Shown piece by piece: positions 53,128-63,234 of a stretch of DNA of 64,000 bases. The DNA comes from Pseudomonas sp. LFM046. Its GTDB lineage: Bacteria; Pseudomonadota; Gammaproteobacteria; Pseudomonadales; Pseudomonadaceae. Position numbers and translations under genes: made by a program. The notes under the pieces are model-generated. The model did not search any database. It was not told the origin of the DNA and saw nothing but the letters and a program-made list of their open reading frames with translations. Positions within the stretch are counted from its first letter, which is position 1; each line of letters starts with the position of its first letter. Location: assembly GCF_000949385.2 (NCBI RefSeq), contig NZ_JYKO02000001.1, positions 5,160,453 through 5,224,452 of the forward strand, written 5' to 3'.

Positions 53128-53183
53128 TCCCAGAGGCCAATCAGAGGCAGGCAATCACGATGTATGCGACCCCTCTAACGGCA

Positions 53184-53216
53184 GAAGGCGCCACCTGTGG
53201 CGCCTTCAGTCTTTTT
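53184..53216 (+). terminator. Rho-independent terminator after the repeat protein
   Basis: A perfect 10-bp stem GAAGGCGCCA, loop CCTG, is followed by AGT and a run of five T residues. Confidence 0.88.
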
Positions 53217-53297
53217 GGGGGGAGGAAGAACGGGCGGGCTGGACGCTGCCTCTCCTTTTGTTAGAGTGCGCCGCACACTCGCCAACGGCCGCGCCCC

Positions 53298-53933
53298 ATG
53301 ACCCCACGCTCGGAACAGAAGCAGCAGACCCGCCATGCACTGATGGATGCCGCGCGCCTCCTGATGGACAGCGGCCGCGGCTTCGGCAGCCTGAGCCTGC
53401 GGGAAGTGGCACGCACCGCCGGCATCGTCCCCACCGGCTTCTATCGGCACTTCACCGACATGGACCAGCTAGGCCTGGCCCTGGTGGAGGAAGTGGGCGA
53501 AACCTTCCGCGCCACCATCCGCGTGGTACGCCACAACGAGTTCGAGCTGGGCGGCATCATCGAGGCCTCGGTGCGCATCTTCCTCGACGCCGTGGCCGCC
53601 AACCGTGGCCAGTTCCTCTTCCTCGCCCGCGAGCAATACGGCGGCTCCCAGCCGGTGCGCCAGGCCATCGGTGCCCTGCGCCAGCGCATCACCGACGATC
53701 TGGCCGCCGATCTCAAGCTGATCAACCGCATGCCGCAGCTGGACGACGACGGGCTGGACCTTGTGACCGACCTGGTGGTGAAGACGGTGTTCGCCACCCT
53801 GCCCGAACTGATCGATCCGCCGGCGGATAACCTGCCGCCGCACCTGCTGCCCGCCGCCAAGATCACCCAGCAACTGCGCTTCATCATGATCGGCGGCAAA
53901 TGCTGGCTGGGCCCTGGCAAGCCGGAAAGCTGA
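53298..53933 (+). CDS. desT: TetR-family fatty-acid desaturase regulator DesT
   Basis: The 211-residue protein has a TetR helix-turn-helix (GFGSLSLREVARTAGIVPTG, FYRHF) and the DesT/FabR C-terminal domain (REQYGGSQPVRQAIGALRQR, IGGKCWLG). DesT senses the saturated-to-unsaturated acyl-CoA ratio and represses the desaturase operon desCB. In P. aeruginosa desCB lies next to desT; here it does not, so control would be in trans. Confidence 0.9.
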   Translation: MTPRSEQKQQTRHALMDAARLLMDSGRGFGSLSLREVARTAGIVPTGFYRHFTDMDQLGLALVEEVGETFRATIRVVRHNEFELGGIIEASVRIFLDAVAANRGQFLFLAREQYGGSQPVRQAIGALRQRITDDLAADLKLINRMPQLDDDGLDLVTDLVVKTVFATLPELIDPPADNLPPHLLPAAKITQQLRFIMIGGKCWLGPGKPES

Positions 53934-53952
53934 CCGCCCCGCCAGGCCCCTC

Positions 53953-53987
53953 GCACCCGCCTGGTGCGCCACGCACCACTACGGACC
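53953..53987 (+). promoter_or_regulatory. Tandem NtrC-type sites upstream of ureE
   Basis: GCACC-N5-GGTGC is perfect at 53953-53967, followed by GCACC-N5-GGACC at 53973-53987, a 20-bp spacing. The arrangement mirrors the pair ahead of urtA and lies about 90 bp upstream of a sigma-54 promoter. Confidence 0.7.
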
Positions 53988-54052
53988 ATCCACACGCCCC
54001 GCGCATAGGCACGCCTGCACGCCAGCCCGCGGGATCAGGCGCCCGGCCATCT

Positions 54053-54068
54053 TGGCAAGGGCCTTGCT
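54053..54068 (+). promoter_or_regulatory. Sigma-54 (-24/-12) promoter of ureEFG
   Basis: TGGCAAGGGCCTTGCT fits TGGCAC-N5-TTGCW with one change, GG and GC 10 bp apart. The expected transcript start is near 54079, 25 nt before ureE. Confidence 0.7.
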
Positions 54069-54103
54069 CTGCACCCGGCATTACTTCCTGCCGGAATCAC
54101 GCG

Positions 54104-54604
54104 ATGCTGGTCATCCACGAACGAATCGAAGCCCAGCCGACCTGGGACGAAGAGCTGCTGCTGACCTATGAGGCACGCAGCAAGAGCCGCCTGCGCTGCT
54201 TCACGGTGAAGGGCGAGGACGTCGGCCTGTTCCTCCAACGGGGCCAGCCGCCCCTCTGTGACGGCGATTGCCTGCGCAGCCAGGACGGCCGCGTGGTGCG
54301 CGTCTGCGCCCGTCCGGAGGCGCTGCTCCACGTCACCTGCGCCAATGCCTGCGAACTCACCCGCGCCGCCTATCACCTGGGCAACCGCCACGTGGCCGTG
54401 CAGATCGGCGACGGCTGGCTGCGCCTGCTGGATGACTATGTGCTGAAAGCCATGCTCGAACAGCTGGGCGCCAAAGTGGAAAGCATCGAGGCCGGCTTCC
54501 AGCCCGAGCAGGGCGCCTACGGCGGCGGCCACCACCACTCCCACCAGCTCGAGGCGGACTTCAGCTACGCCCCGCGCCTGCATCAGTTCGGTGGACGCAC
54601 GTGA
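54104..54604 (+). CDS. ureE: Urease accessory protein UreE (nickel chaperone)
   Basis: The 166-residue protein has the UreE N-terminal peptide-binding domain and a nickel-binding C-terminal domain with NRHVAVQIGDGWLRLLDDYV and a histidine cluster GGGHHHSH. It delivers nickel to the UreG/UreDF complex. ATG 54104 begins the conserved MLVIHERI. It overlaps ureF by 4 nt (GTGA). Confidence 0.95.
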   Translation: MLVIHERIEAQPTWDEELLLTYEARSKSRLRCFTVKGEDVGLFLQRGQPPLCDGDCLRSQDGRVVRVCARPEALLHVTCANACELTRAAYHLGNRHVAVQIGDGWLRLLDDYVLKAMLEQLGAKVESIEAGFQPEQGAYGGGHHHSHQLEADFSYAPRLHQFGGRT

Positions 54605-55275
54605 ACAAGGCGTGGCAGCTGCTCCGGCTCGCCAGTCCCCAGTTGCCCATTGGCGGCTACAGCTACTCCCAGGGGCTGGAACTGGCGGTGGACAGCGGGC
54701 TGGTGCATGGCCCGGACAGCGCCGCGCGCTGGATCAGCGATCAGCTGCTGCTGAACCTGGCGCGTTTCGAGGCGCCCCTGCTGCTGGCCCATTGCGAAGC
54801 CGCGGCGCGCGACGACTGGAGCGAACTGAAAACCCTCGCCGAGCGCCATCGCGCCAGCCGCGAAACCCGCGAGCTGCGGCTGGAAAGCCGGCAGATGGGC
54901 TATTCCCTGCAGCAGCTGCTGGATGACCTGCCCGAGCAGGACGAGGCCGCCCGCGCCTTCCTCTCCACACTGAGCGAACCCAGCCTCGCGGTGGCCTGGG
55001 CACTGGCCGCGCGCGCCTGGTCCATCGCCCCGCAGGACGCCCTTGCCGCCTGGCTCTGGGGCTGGCTGGAGAACCAACTGGCGGTGCTGATGAAAACCCT
55101 TCCGCTGGGTCAGCAGGCCGCCCAGAGGCTGACCTCTGCCCTGCTGCCCTGCCTGGAGCAGGCACGGCACGCGGCCCGCGAACTCCCCCCGGCCCGCTGG
55201 GGCAGCGCCGCATTCGGCCTGGCCCTGGCGAGCATGGCGCACGAGCGCCAGTACAGCCGTCTGTTCCGTTCCTAG
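54601..55275 (+). CDS. ureF: Urease accessory protein UreF
   Basis: The 224-residue helical protein has the UreF landmarks [38 protein letters not shown] and a conserved arginine/serine C-terminus ending RLFRS. It acts as a gatekeeper for the UreG GTPase during nickel insertion. It uses a GTG start that overlaps the ureE stop, so translation is coupled. Confidence 0.95.
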   Translation: MNKAWQLLRLASPQLPIGGYSYSQGLELAVDSGLVHGPDSAARWISDQLLLNLARFEAPLLLAHCEAAARDDWSELKTLAERHRASRETRELRLESRQMGYSLQQLLDDLPEQDEAARAFLSTLSEPSLAVAWALAARAWSIAPQDALAAWLWGWLENQLAVLMKTLPLGQQAAQRLTSALLPCLEQARHAARELPPARWGSAAFGLALASMAHERQYSRLFRS

Positions 55276-55289
55276 GAGATGCACAGCAC

Positions 55290-55901
55290 ATGAACAGCCA
55301 ACCCCTGCGCGTCGGCATCGGCGGCCCGGTCGGTTCCGGCAAGACCGCCCTGACCCTGGCCCTCTGCCGCGCCCTGCGCGAGCGCTACAACCTGGCGGTG
55401 GTGACCAACGATATCTACACCCAGGAAGACGCCCAGTTCCTGGTGCGCAACGAAGCCCTGGCGCCGGAGCGCATCATCGGTGTCGAGACCGGCGGCTGTC
55501 CCCACACCGCCATCCGCGAAGACGCGTCGATCAACCTGGAGGCGGTGGATCAGCTCAACCGCCGCTTCCCCGGCCTGGACCTGATCCTGGTCGAATCCGG
55601 CGGCGACAACCTGTCCGCCACCTTCAGCCCGGAACTCTCCGACCTGACCCTCTACGTGATCGATGTCTCCGCTGGCGACAAGCTGCCGCGCAAGGGCGGG
55701 CCCGGCATCTGCAAGTCGGACCTGCTGGTGATCAACAAGGTGGACCTGGCACCCATGGTCGGCGCCTCCCTGGAGGTCATGGAGCGCGACGCCCGCAAGA
55801 TGCGTGGCGAGCGCCCCTTCGTGTTCAGCAACCAGAAGGTCGGCCAGGGCCTCGACGAGATCATCGACTTCATCGAGAAGCAGGGCTTGCTGACCGCCTG
55901 A
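55290..55901 (+). CDS. ureG: Urease accessory GTPase UreG
   Basis: The 203-residue SIMIBI GTPase has the P-loop [15 protein letters not shown], the metal-binding region [14 protein letters not shown] (Cys-Pro-His motif), [14 protein letters not shown] and the guanine motif [11 protein letters not shown] hydrolysis drives nickel delivery to urease. It follows ureF by 14 nt with an AGGAG box. Confidence 0.98.
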   Translation: MNSQPLRVGIGGPVGSGKTALTLALCRALRERYNLAVVTNDIYTQEDAQFLVRNEALAPERIIGVETGGCPHTAIREDASINLEAVDQLNRRFPGLDLILVESGGDNLSATFSPELSDLTLYVIDVSAGDKLPRKGGPGICKSDLLVINKVDLAPMVGASLEVMERDARKMRGERPFVFSNQKVGQGLDEIIDFIEKQGLLTA

Positions 55902-55941
55902 CCAGCCCCCACGACAGGATTTACCTTCAAGGAGCCGTACC

Positions 55942-56514
55942 ATGAACCTGCGCAAGTCCCTCGTCGCCATCGCCCTGTTCGTCACCCCGGCCCTGGCTTT
56001 CGCCCATGCCGGCCATGACCACTCCGGACTGATGGCCGGCATGGCCCATCCGGTCACCGGCCTCGATCACCTGCTGGCCATGCTCGCCGTCGGCCTCTGG
56101 GCCGCGCAGCAGCGGGGCGCCGCCCGCTGGGCGTTGCCGCTGACCTTCCTCGGCACCCTGTTGCTGGGCGGCCTCGCCGGGTTCGTCGGGCTGCAGATGC
56201 CGCTGATGGAAACCGGCATCGCCGGATCGGTGCTCGCCCTCGGCCTGCTGGTGACCGTGGCCGTGCGCCCACCGCTGTGGCTGGCCATGGGCCTGACCGC
56301 CCTGTTCGCCCTGGCCCATGGCCTCGCCCACGGCCTGGAGTTGCCGGAGCTGGCCAGCCCCTGGGGCTACGCCGCCGGCTTCGTCGCCGCCACCGCCGCC
56401 CTGCATGCAGCGGGTTACAGCCTGGTCCGCGCCCTGCCGCAAGCCGCCGCCCCACTGGTGCGCATCGCCGGTGGCGCCTCGGCCGGTGCCGGGGTCTGGC
56501 TGCTGGCGGGTTGA
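55942..56514 (+). CDS. ureJ: HupE/UreJ family nickel transporter
   Basis: The 190-residue membrane protein has a signal peptide (MNLRKSLVAIALFVTPALAFA), a histidine-rich N-terminus HAGHDHSG, the metal-site motif HPVTGLDHLLAMLAVGLWA and about six helices. HupE/UreJ proteins import nickel or cobalt. Placement at the end of ureEFG supports nickel supply for urease. An AAGGAG box precedes the ATG. Confidence 0.92.
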   Translation: MNLRKSLVAIALFVTPALAFAHAGHDHSGLMAGMAHPVTGLDHLLAMLAVGLWAAQQRGAARWALPLTFLGTLLLGGLAGFVGLQMPLMETGIAGSVLALGLLVTVAVRPPLWLAMGLTALFALAHGLAHGLELPELASPWGYAAGFVAATAALHAAGYSLVRALPQAAAPLVRIAGGASAGAGVWLLAG

Positions 56515-56533
56515 TCGCCAGCCAGCACTTTCC

Positions 56534-56561
56534 TGTGGGGGCGAATTCATTCGCCCCCACA
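56534..56561. terminator. Hairpin after ureJ (TGTGGGGGCGAAT palindrome)
   Basis: TGTGGGGGCGAAT pairs perfectly with ATTCGCCCCCACA around TC, a 13-bp dyad 20 nt after the stop. A related imperfect palindrome lies at 58700-58728. It may terminate ureEFGJ, although a T-run is missing. Confidence 0.55.
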
Positions 56562-56676
56562 AGATCTGCCCCATCTCCCAACTCCGCGCACTCCCCCTCG
56601 CCCCTCCGTCACGTCTTTGTCATAGTCCCCGCGTTTGATTCGGCACGCACGTCCACACCCTACGGATAAGAACAAC

Positions 56677-58390
<1,714 letters not shown>

Positions 58391-58753
58391 TCATCCACAA
58401 GGCCAGCCCACTGGCGAAAATTTCATCATGCCGATGAAAGCCCCGCCACGACTGGGGCGCAGCCTTTATTCCCAAGCTTATCCACAGTTTTCCACACAGC
58501 GGACGGGGAAAACTCGGGGCCAGAAGCGTGGCGGTGGATGGATGGAGTAAGCCACTGTTCTCGCGGGATAAATGTGGATTGATCAGTATTTGAGCGGACC
58601 GCTCGGCGCCGCGAAAACCGTGCTCTGGAGGCAGGTGCCACCAACTTATCCACAGACTGCTGCACAGAGAATGTGGGCACATCGCGGCCTGCGGTTCGTC
58701 GTGGGGGGGTGAATACATTCCCCCCTACGGCAAAGGTCCGCCGTTGTGGATAT
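58391..58753. promoter_or_regulatory. Cluster of DnaA boxes outside oriC
   Basis: Exact TTATCCACA occurs at 58478-58486 and 58646-58654. One-mismatch copies are TCATCCACA at 58391-58399, TTTTCCACA at 58488-58496 and TGTGGATAT (complement strand) at 58745-58753. A two-mismatch copy, TGTGGATTG, is at 58573-58581. The second and third boxes are a single base apart in direct orientation. No dnaA, dnaN, rpmH or gidA is near, so this is not the standard origin. A DnaA-titration or DnaA-reactivation type locus is an inference. Confidence 0.65.
58700..58728. repeat. Imperfect GTGGGGGGGTGAAT palindrome
   Basis: CGTGGGGGGGTGAATAC is followed by ATTCCCCCCTACG. It is an imperfect relative of the ureJ hairpin at 56534-56561 and lies inside the DnaA-box region. 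Confidence 0.6.
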
Positions 58754-58831
58754 CTCTCATCGGACAAGCGGGCCAGCCCCTTTTCCCCACGGTCCTAGAC
58801 TTCCCTGGCTACCCATAGAGGAGATCGGGCC

Positions 58832-59155
58832 ATGGTCAAAGTCGCCTTGCTGGTACGCCTGGAATCCAAGCCAGGCAAAGTCGCCGAGGTGGAGGACTTC
58901 CTCCGCTCCGGCCTGCCACTGGTACAGGAAGAGCCCGATACCATCGTCTGGTTCGCGCTGCGAATGGGCCCGCACACCTTCGGCATCTTCGACGCCTTCG
59001 GCGGCGACGTCGGGCTCCAGGCGCACCTGGCTGGGAAGGTGGCAGCGACCTTGCTGGAGCGAGCCGGTGAACTCTTGAGCACACCGCCGCAAATCGAGCG
59101 GGTGGAGGTGCTGGCGGCGAAGCTGCCCTTCGTCGTGGAGGAAGAGGAGTTCTGA
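58832..59155 (+). CDS. Antibiotic biosynthesis monooxygenase (ABM) domain protein
   Basis: The 107-residue protein is a single ABM ferredoxin-like domain (VALLVRLESKPGKVAEVEDF, EEPDTIVWFALRMGPHTFGI, IFDAFGGDVGLQAHLAGKVA). Such small dimers include quinol monooxygenases and many proteins of unknown role. A GAGGAG box precedes the ATG. It is followed by a 20-bp perfect hairpin. Confidence 0.88.
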   Translation: MVKVALLVRLESKPGKVAEVEDFLRSGLPLVQEEPDTIVWFALRMGPHTFGIFDAFGGDVGLQAHLAGKVAATLLERAGELLSTPPQIERVEVLAAKLPFVVEEEEF

Positions 59156-59159
59156 GAAC

Positions 59160-59203
59160 CTGCAAAGGCGGATTCGTACATGAGTACGAATCCGCCTTTG
59201 CAG
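59160..59203 (+). terminator. Perfect 20-bp hairpin after the ABM gene
   Basis: CTGCAAAGGCGGATTCGTAC at 59160-59179 is perfectly complementary to 59184-59203 with loop ATGA, starting 5 nt after the stop codon. There is no T-run, but the stem is unusually long for a terminator. Confidence 0.55.
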
Positions 59204-59214
59204 CACGCTCCCAT

Positions 59215-59283
59215 CGTAGGGTGCGCCATGCGCACCGCTTCTGGGGCCAGGTCCAACCGCTGGTGCGCGCAGCGCACCCTACA
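59215..59283. repeat. Intergenic palindromic repeat, family B copy 2
   Basis: It begins CGTAGGGTGCGCCATGCGC and ends GCGCAGCGCACCCTAC, matching the copy at 14027-14092. It lies between the convergent ABM and ornithine cyclodeaminase-like genes. Confidence 0.8.
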
Positions 59284-59335
59284 AGTCGGCTCCGTTGCTT
59301 CATCCAGACGATGTGATTCACGCCAACAAGGCGTG

Positions 59336-60268
59336 CTACCCCGCGTTGGACAACAACAATTTTGCGGCGATCAGGTCCTCCAGGGCATAGCCCACGGACT
59401 TGAACAGGGTGATCTCGCTGTCGCCCTGGCGATGCCCACGGCCATGGAGCAGGTCGGCCAGTTCGAAGTGGATGTTCTGTTCTGTGATGGCACCTTCGGC
59501 GATGGCCAGGAGCAGGTCGCCGGCCTCTTCCAGGGCGCCAGCGCGGGTGTCGACGACAATGCGCGAGCGGGCCACGGCGGCGCTGTCGGTTTCCCGCATG
59601 GTGGGCAGGAAGGCGCCCACCAGGTCCAGATGGGTGCCCGGACGCAGCCAGTCGCCGAGGATCAGCGGCGAGGTGGAGGTGGTGACGCAGCTGATGCAGT
59701 CGGCCTGCTGGGCGCAGGTCTGCAAGTCGGGCGCCACGTGCACCGGATAGCCTTCGGCGGCGAGCTGGCGCACCAGTTCGGCGGTCTTGTCCGGGTGGCG
59801 GCCCCAGATATCCACACGCTGGTATTCACGTACCACGCTGTGGGCGCGGACCATGTGCGCCGCCAGGGTGCCGGTCCCCACCACCAGCAGCCGGCTGGCG
59901 TCCTGCCGTGCCAGCGCACTCGCGGCCAGGGCCGACGTACAGGCGGTACGGCGGGCGGTGAGTTCGGAAGCCTCCAGTACCGCACGGGGCTGGCCGGTGG
60001 CGTCGTCGAACAGGGTGAACAGCGCGGCGACCGAAGGCAGTCCCTTCTCGCCGTTGTGGGGGAACACGGTGACCAGCTTCACGCCGACGCCCTGCCCCTG
60101 CTGCCAGACCGGCATGCACAGGAGCGAAGCATCGTGTGGCAGGGCGTGGGAGGCGCGCACCGGCGCATCGGCCGGGGTGGCCAGGCCCTGGCGCAGAGCC
60201 TCGATCAGTTGTGGATAACCCAGCGCCGCAGCGACATCGGCGTTGGTGAAGAAACTCAGGGAGTGCAT
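59336..60268 (-). CDS. Ornithine cyclodeaminase / mu-crystallin family protein
   Basis: The 310-residue protein has a Rossmann NAD site (RLLVVGTGTLAAHMVRAHSV), the substrate region VGVKLVTVFPHN and the conserved GTHLDLVGAFLPTMRE. Family members convert ornithine to proline with ammonia release, or act as ketimine reductases or alanine dehydrogenases. It lies directly downstream of a LIV-type ABC transporter on the same strand, suggesting uptake and catabolism of an amino acid. The exact substrate is open. Confidence 0.88.
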   Translation of the reverse strand: MHSLSFFTNADVAAALGYPQLIEALRQGLATPADAPVRASHALPHDASLLCMPVWQQGQGVGVKLVTVFPHNGEKGLPSVAALFTLFDDATGQPRAVLEASELTARRTACTSALAASALARQDASRLLVVGTGTLAAHMVRAHSVVREYQRVDIWGRHPDKTAELVRQLAAEGYPVHVAPDLQTCAQQADCISCVTTSTSPLILGDWLRPGTHLDLVGAFLPTMRETDSAAVARSRIVVDTRAGALEEAGDLLLAIAEGAITEQNIHFELADLLHGRGHRQGDSEITLFKSVGYALEDLIAAKLLLSNAG

Positions 60269-60300
60269 GGAAGTCTCCTTGACAGGATCTCGCGCAGAGC

Positions 60301-60334
60301 CGTCTTCCCTCTCCCGGAAGGGAGAGGGAAGACG
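60301..60334. repeat. Palindrome of the CCCTCTCCC family between livF and the OCD-like gene
   Basis: CGTCTTCCCTCTCCC pairs perfectly with GGGAGAGGGAAGACG across a GGAA loop (15 bp). It may reduce read-through from the transporter genes into the OCD-like gene. Confidence 0.8.
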
Positions 60335-60360
60335 CTCGGGGAGAAGGTGGAGACGGCGGG

Positions 60361-61077
60361 TCAGTGCCCGCCGAGGTAGGCGTTGCGGACGTCCTGGTTG
60401 CCCAGCAGTTCCTCGCCGGAGCCGCTCATGCGGATTTCGCCGGTGACCATCACGTAGGCGCGGTCGGAGAGGCGCAGCGCATGGTTGGCGTTCTGCTCCA
60501 CGAGGAAGATGGTCATGCCGGTCTGGGCCAGTTCCCGCAGGGTCTGGAAGATCTGCTTGACCACGATGGGCGCGAGGCCCAGCGAGGGTTCATCCAGCAA
60601 CAGCAGCTTGGGGCGGCTCATCAGGGCGCGGGCGATGGCGAGCATCTGCTGCTCGCCGCCGGACATGGTCATCGCGCGCTGGTTGCGCCGCTCCTTGAGG
60701 CGCGGGAAGAGGTCGAACATGCGCTCCATGTCCTCACTCGCGTGGTCCATGCCGATGGGGATGGTGCCCATCAACAGGTTCTCTTCCACGCTCATGTCGG
60801 GGAACACGCGGCGGCCTTCGGGCGACTGGGCGACGCCGTTGGAGGCCACGTAGTGCGCCGACTTGTGGGTGATGTCGGTGCCGCGATAGACGATCGCTCC
60901 GTTGGCTGCGCGGGGCTGGCCGAAGATGGACATCAGCAGGGTGGACTTGCCCGCGCCGTTGGCGCCGATCAGGCTGACCGTCTCACCTTCGTTGATGTGC
61001 AGGCTGACCTTCCTCAGGGCCTGGATGGGCCCGTAGAAGACGTCGACGTCCTTGAACTCCAGGAGGGGTGTGCTCAT
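60361..61077 (-). CDS. livF: Branched-chain amino-acid type ABC transporter ATPase LivF
   Basis: The 238-residue ATPase has Walker A GANGAGKST, signature MSGGEQQMLAIARAL, Walker B LLLLDEPSLGLAP and Gln in the switch position (LVEQNANHAL), standard for LivF. ATG 61077 overlaps the livG stop (ATGA). An upstream-open frame is antisense-like and rejected. It forms the ATPase pair with LivG. Confidence 0.95.
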   Translation of the reverse strand: MSTPLLEFKDVDVFYGPIQALRKVSLHINEGETVSLIGANGAGKSTLLMSIFGQPRAANGAIVYRGTDITHKSAHYVASNGVAQSPEGRRVFPDMSVEENLLMGTIPIGMDHASEDMERMFDLFPRLKERRNQRAMTMSGGEQQMLAIARALMSRPKLLLLDEPSLGLAPIVVKQIFQTLRELAQTGMTIFLVEQNANHALRLSDRAYVMVTGEIRMSGSGEELLGNQDVRNAYLGGH

Positions 61078-61949
61078 GCCACTTCCTCCTCTTCGGCGCC
61101 GAGATACGCGGCGATCACCTTCGGATCGTGGCGGATGTCGTGGGGGCCGCCCTCGGCGATCACTTCGCCGTGGTCCAGCACCACGATGTGGTCGGAAATG
61201 CTCATCACCATGCCCATGTCGTGTTCGATCAGCAGTACGGTCTGGTCGTGTTCGTCGCGCAGCTTGCGGATGATCCGGCTGAGCGCCTCGGTCTCGGCCG
61301 GGTTGAGGCCGGCGGCCGGTTCGTCGAGGCAGATCAGCTGCGGCCGGGTGCACATGGCGCGGGCGATCTCAAGGCGGCGCTGCTGGCCGTAGGAAAGCTC
61401 ACCGGCCAGGCGGTTGGCACAGTCCACCAGGTCCACCACTTCCAGCCAGTAGAACGCGTGGTTGAGCGCGTCCTCCTCGGCGCGGCGGAAGCCCGGGGTG
61501 TTGAACACGCCGGCCAGCAGGTTGCGGTTGACCCACATGTGCTGGGCCACCAGCAGGTTCTCCACCACGGACATTTCCCGGAACAGGCGGATGTTCTGGA
61601 AGGTGCGCGCGAGCCCTGCGCGGTTCACCAGGTGGGTGCCGCCGAACATCTTGTAGTGCAAGCGGTTGGCGAATTGCGCCGGGTTGAAGAAATCGGTGGG
61701 CTGGAAGGGTTCGCCCAATATCTTGATCACGTCGGTGGTGCTGCCACGGGTGTTGAGGTGAATGCGCCCGCCGGTGGCCTTGTAGAAACCGGTCAGGCAG
61801 TTGAACACCGTGGTCTTCCCGGCGCCGTTGGGGCCAATCAGCGCGGAGATGGAACCGCGCTTGATCTTCAGGCTGACGTCGTTGAGCGCCTTGATGCCAC
61901 CGAAGTGCATCATCAGGTGCTCGACGCTGAGGATGTATTCGTTGCTCAT
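61074..61949 (-). CDS. livG: Branched-chain amino-acid type ABC transporter ATPase LivG
   Basis: The 291-residue ATPase has Walker A GPNGAGKTT, the LivG insertion with ARTFQNIRLFREMSVVENLL, signature LSYGQQRRLEIARAM, Walker B ICLDEPAAGLNPAE and the switch histidine LIEHDMGMVM. It overlaps both livM and livF by 4 nt, showing tight translational coupling. Confidence 0.95.
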   Translation of the reverse strand: MSNEYILSVEHLMMHFGGIKALNDVSLKIKRGSISALIGPNGAGKTTVFNCLTGFYKATGGRIHLNTRGSTTDVIKILGEPFQPTDFFNPAQFANRLHYKMFGGTHLVNRAGLARTFQNIRLFREMSVVENLLVAQHMWVNRNLLAGVFNTPGFRRAEEDALNHAFYWLEVVDLVDCANRLAGELSYGQQRRLEIARAMCTRPQLICLDEPAAGLNPAETEALSRIIRKLRDEHDQTVLLIEHDMGMVMSISDHIVVLDHGEVIAEGGPHDIRHDPKVIAAYLGAEEEEVA

Positions 61950-63232
61950 GGGGCGACTCCTTTACGCGGGGTGAAGCCGGCGCGGCTGATGCGAATCAAC
62001 CCGCGCGGCCGCCAGATCATCATCAGCACCATGAGGACGCCGAACAGCAGCACGCGATAGTCGGCGAACGTGCGCAGCAGTTCCGGCGCAACGGTCAGGA
62101 CGAAGGCGGCGATGACCACACCGACGGTGGAGCCCATGCCCCCGAGCACGACGATGGCGAGGATCAGCGCCGACTCGAAGAAGGTGAAGGACGAGGGGTT
62201 CACGAAGCCCTGGTAGCTGGCGAAGAACACCCCGGCCAGACCGGCGGTGGAGGCACCCAGCATGAACGCGGAAAGTTTCACCAGCACGTGGTTCAGGCCC
62301 ATGGCGCGGCAGGCGATTTCATCTTCCCGCAGGGCTTCCCACGCGCGCCCCACGGGCATGCGGGTCAGGCGGTGCTTGATATAGAGCACCAGCAGCACGG
62401 TGAGGAAGAGCACCACGTAGATGAACAGGAACTTCAGGTTGGGGTTGTAGGCAACACCGAAGAACTCATGGAAGGGCACCCCGCCATCCTTCGCCCGACG
62501 GCCGAACTCCAGCCCGAAGAAGGTGGGCGAAGGCACCGACATGCCGTTGGGACCACCGGTGAAATCGAGCCAGTTGTTGAGGATCAGGCGAATGATTTCA
62601 CCAAAGCCCAGGGTGACGATGGCCAGGTAGTCGCCGTGCATGCGCAGCACCGGGAAGCCCAGCAATGCGCCGGCCAGGGCGGCCATCAGGGCAGACAGCG
62701 GCAGCACGCTCCAGAAGCCCAGCCCCAGGTGCTCGTAGCCGAGCGCCAGGCCATAGGCACCGATGGCGTAGAAGGCCACGTAGCCGAGGTCCAGCAGGCC
62801 GGCGAGGCCGACCACGATGTTCAGCCCCAGCCCCAGCAGCACGTAGATCAGGCCGAGGATGACCACGGTCAGCATGTACTTGCTGGCGACGAAGGGGAAA
62901 AGCACCGCGGCGACCACGATCAGCGGGACGATCCAGCGCAGGCGGCTCTTGTAGTCGGGGGCACGTACGTGTACGCCGGAGCCGGGGGTTTCGAAGCGCT
63001 GCATCAGCACTTCGCCGCCCGCGGTCTGCATGTAGAGGCTCAGGGCGAAGCGACCGGTCATGACGATGGCGATCACCCAACCCACGCGGCCGAATTCCAG
63101 GTTGAAGCCGTAGCCGTCCAGCACCACGCCCATGATGGGGCCGAAGACGATGAGGGCGAGCAGACCGGCAACCACGGCGTCGATCAGGCTCTGCTTGATA
63201 TCCAGGGGTTTCCTGGCGATGGCGGAAGTCAT
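61946..63232 (-). CDS. livM: Branched-chain amino-acid type ABC transporter permease LivM
   Basis: The 428-residue permease has an N-terminal extension with two extra hydrophobic segments (DUF3382-like) before the LivM core (LLGLGLNIVVGLAGLLDLGY, LRMHGDYLAIVTLGFGEIIR, REDEIACRAMGLN). ATG 63232 is 2 nt after the livH stop; the longer open frame overlaps livH and is rejected. It pairs with LivH in the inner membrane. Confidence 0.94.
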   Translation of the reverse strand: MTSAIARKPLDIKQSLIDAVVAGLLALIVFGPIMGVVLDGYGFNLEFGRVGWVIAIVMTGRFALSLYMQTAGGEVLMQRFETPGSGVHVRAPDYKSRLRWIVPLIVVAAVLFPFVASKYMLTVVILGLIYVLLGLGLNIVVGLAGLLDLGYVAFYAIGAYGLALGYEHLGLGFWSVLPLSALMAALAGALLGFPVLRMHGDYLAIVTLGFGEIIRLILNNWLDFTGGPNGMSVPSPTFFGLEFGRRAKDGGVPFHEFFGVAYNPNLKFLFIYVVLFLTVLLVLYIKHRLTRMPVGRAWEALREDEIACRAMGLNHVLVKLSAFMLGASTAGLAGVFFASYQGFVNPSSFTFFESALILAIVVLGGMGSTVGVVIAAFVLTVAPELLRTFADYRVLLFGVLMVLMMIWRPRGLIRISRAGFTPRKGVAP

Positions 63233-63234
63233 GG

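Noticed and set aside
52494-53154. Two long minus-strand frames across the repeat gene
   Set aside because: A 39-bp repeat keeps every frame open once one unit is open; these lack signals, ribosome binding sites and sensible composition.
58391-58753. Chromosomal origin of replication
   Set aside because: DnaA boxes are present, but dnaA, dnaN, rpmH, gidA and parAB are all absent and the neighbours are metabolic genes.
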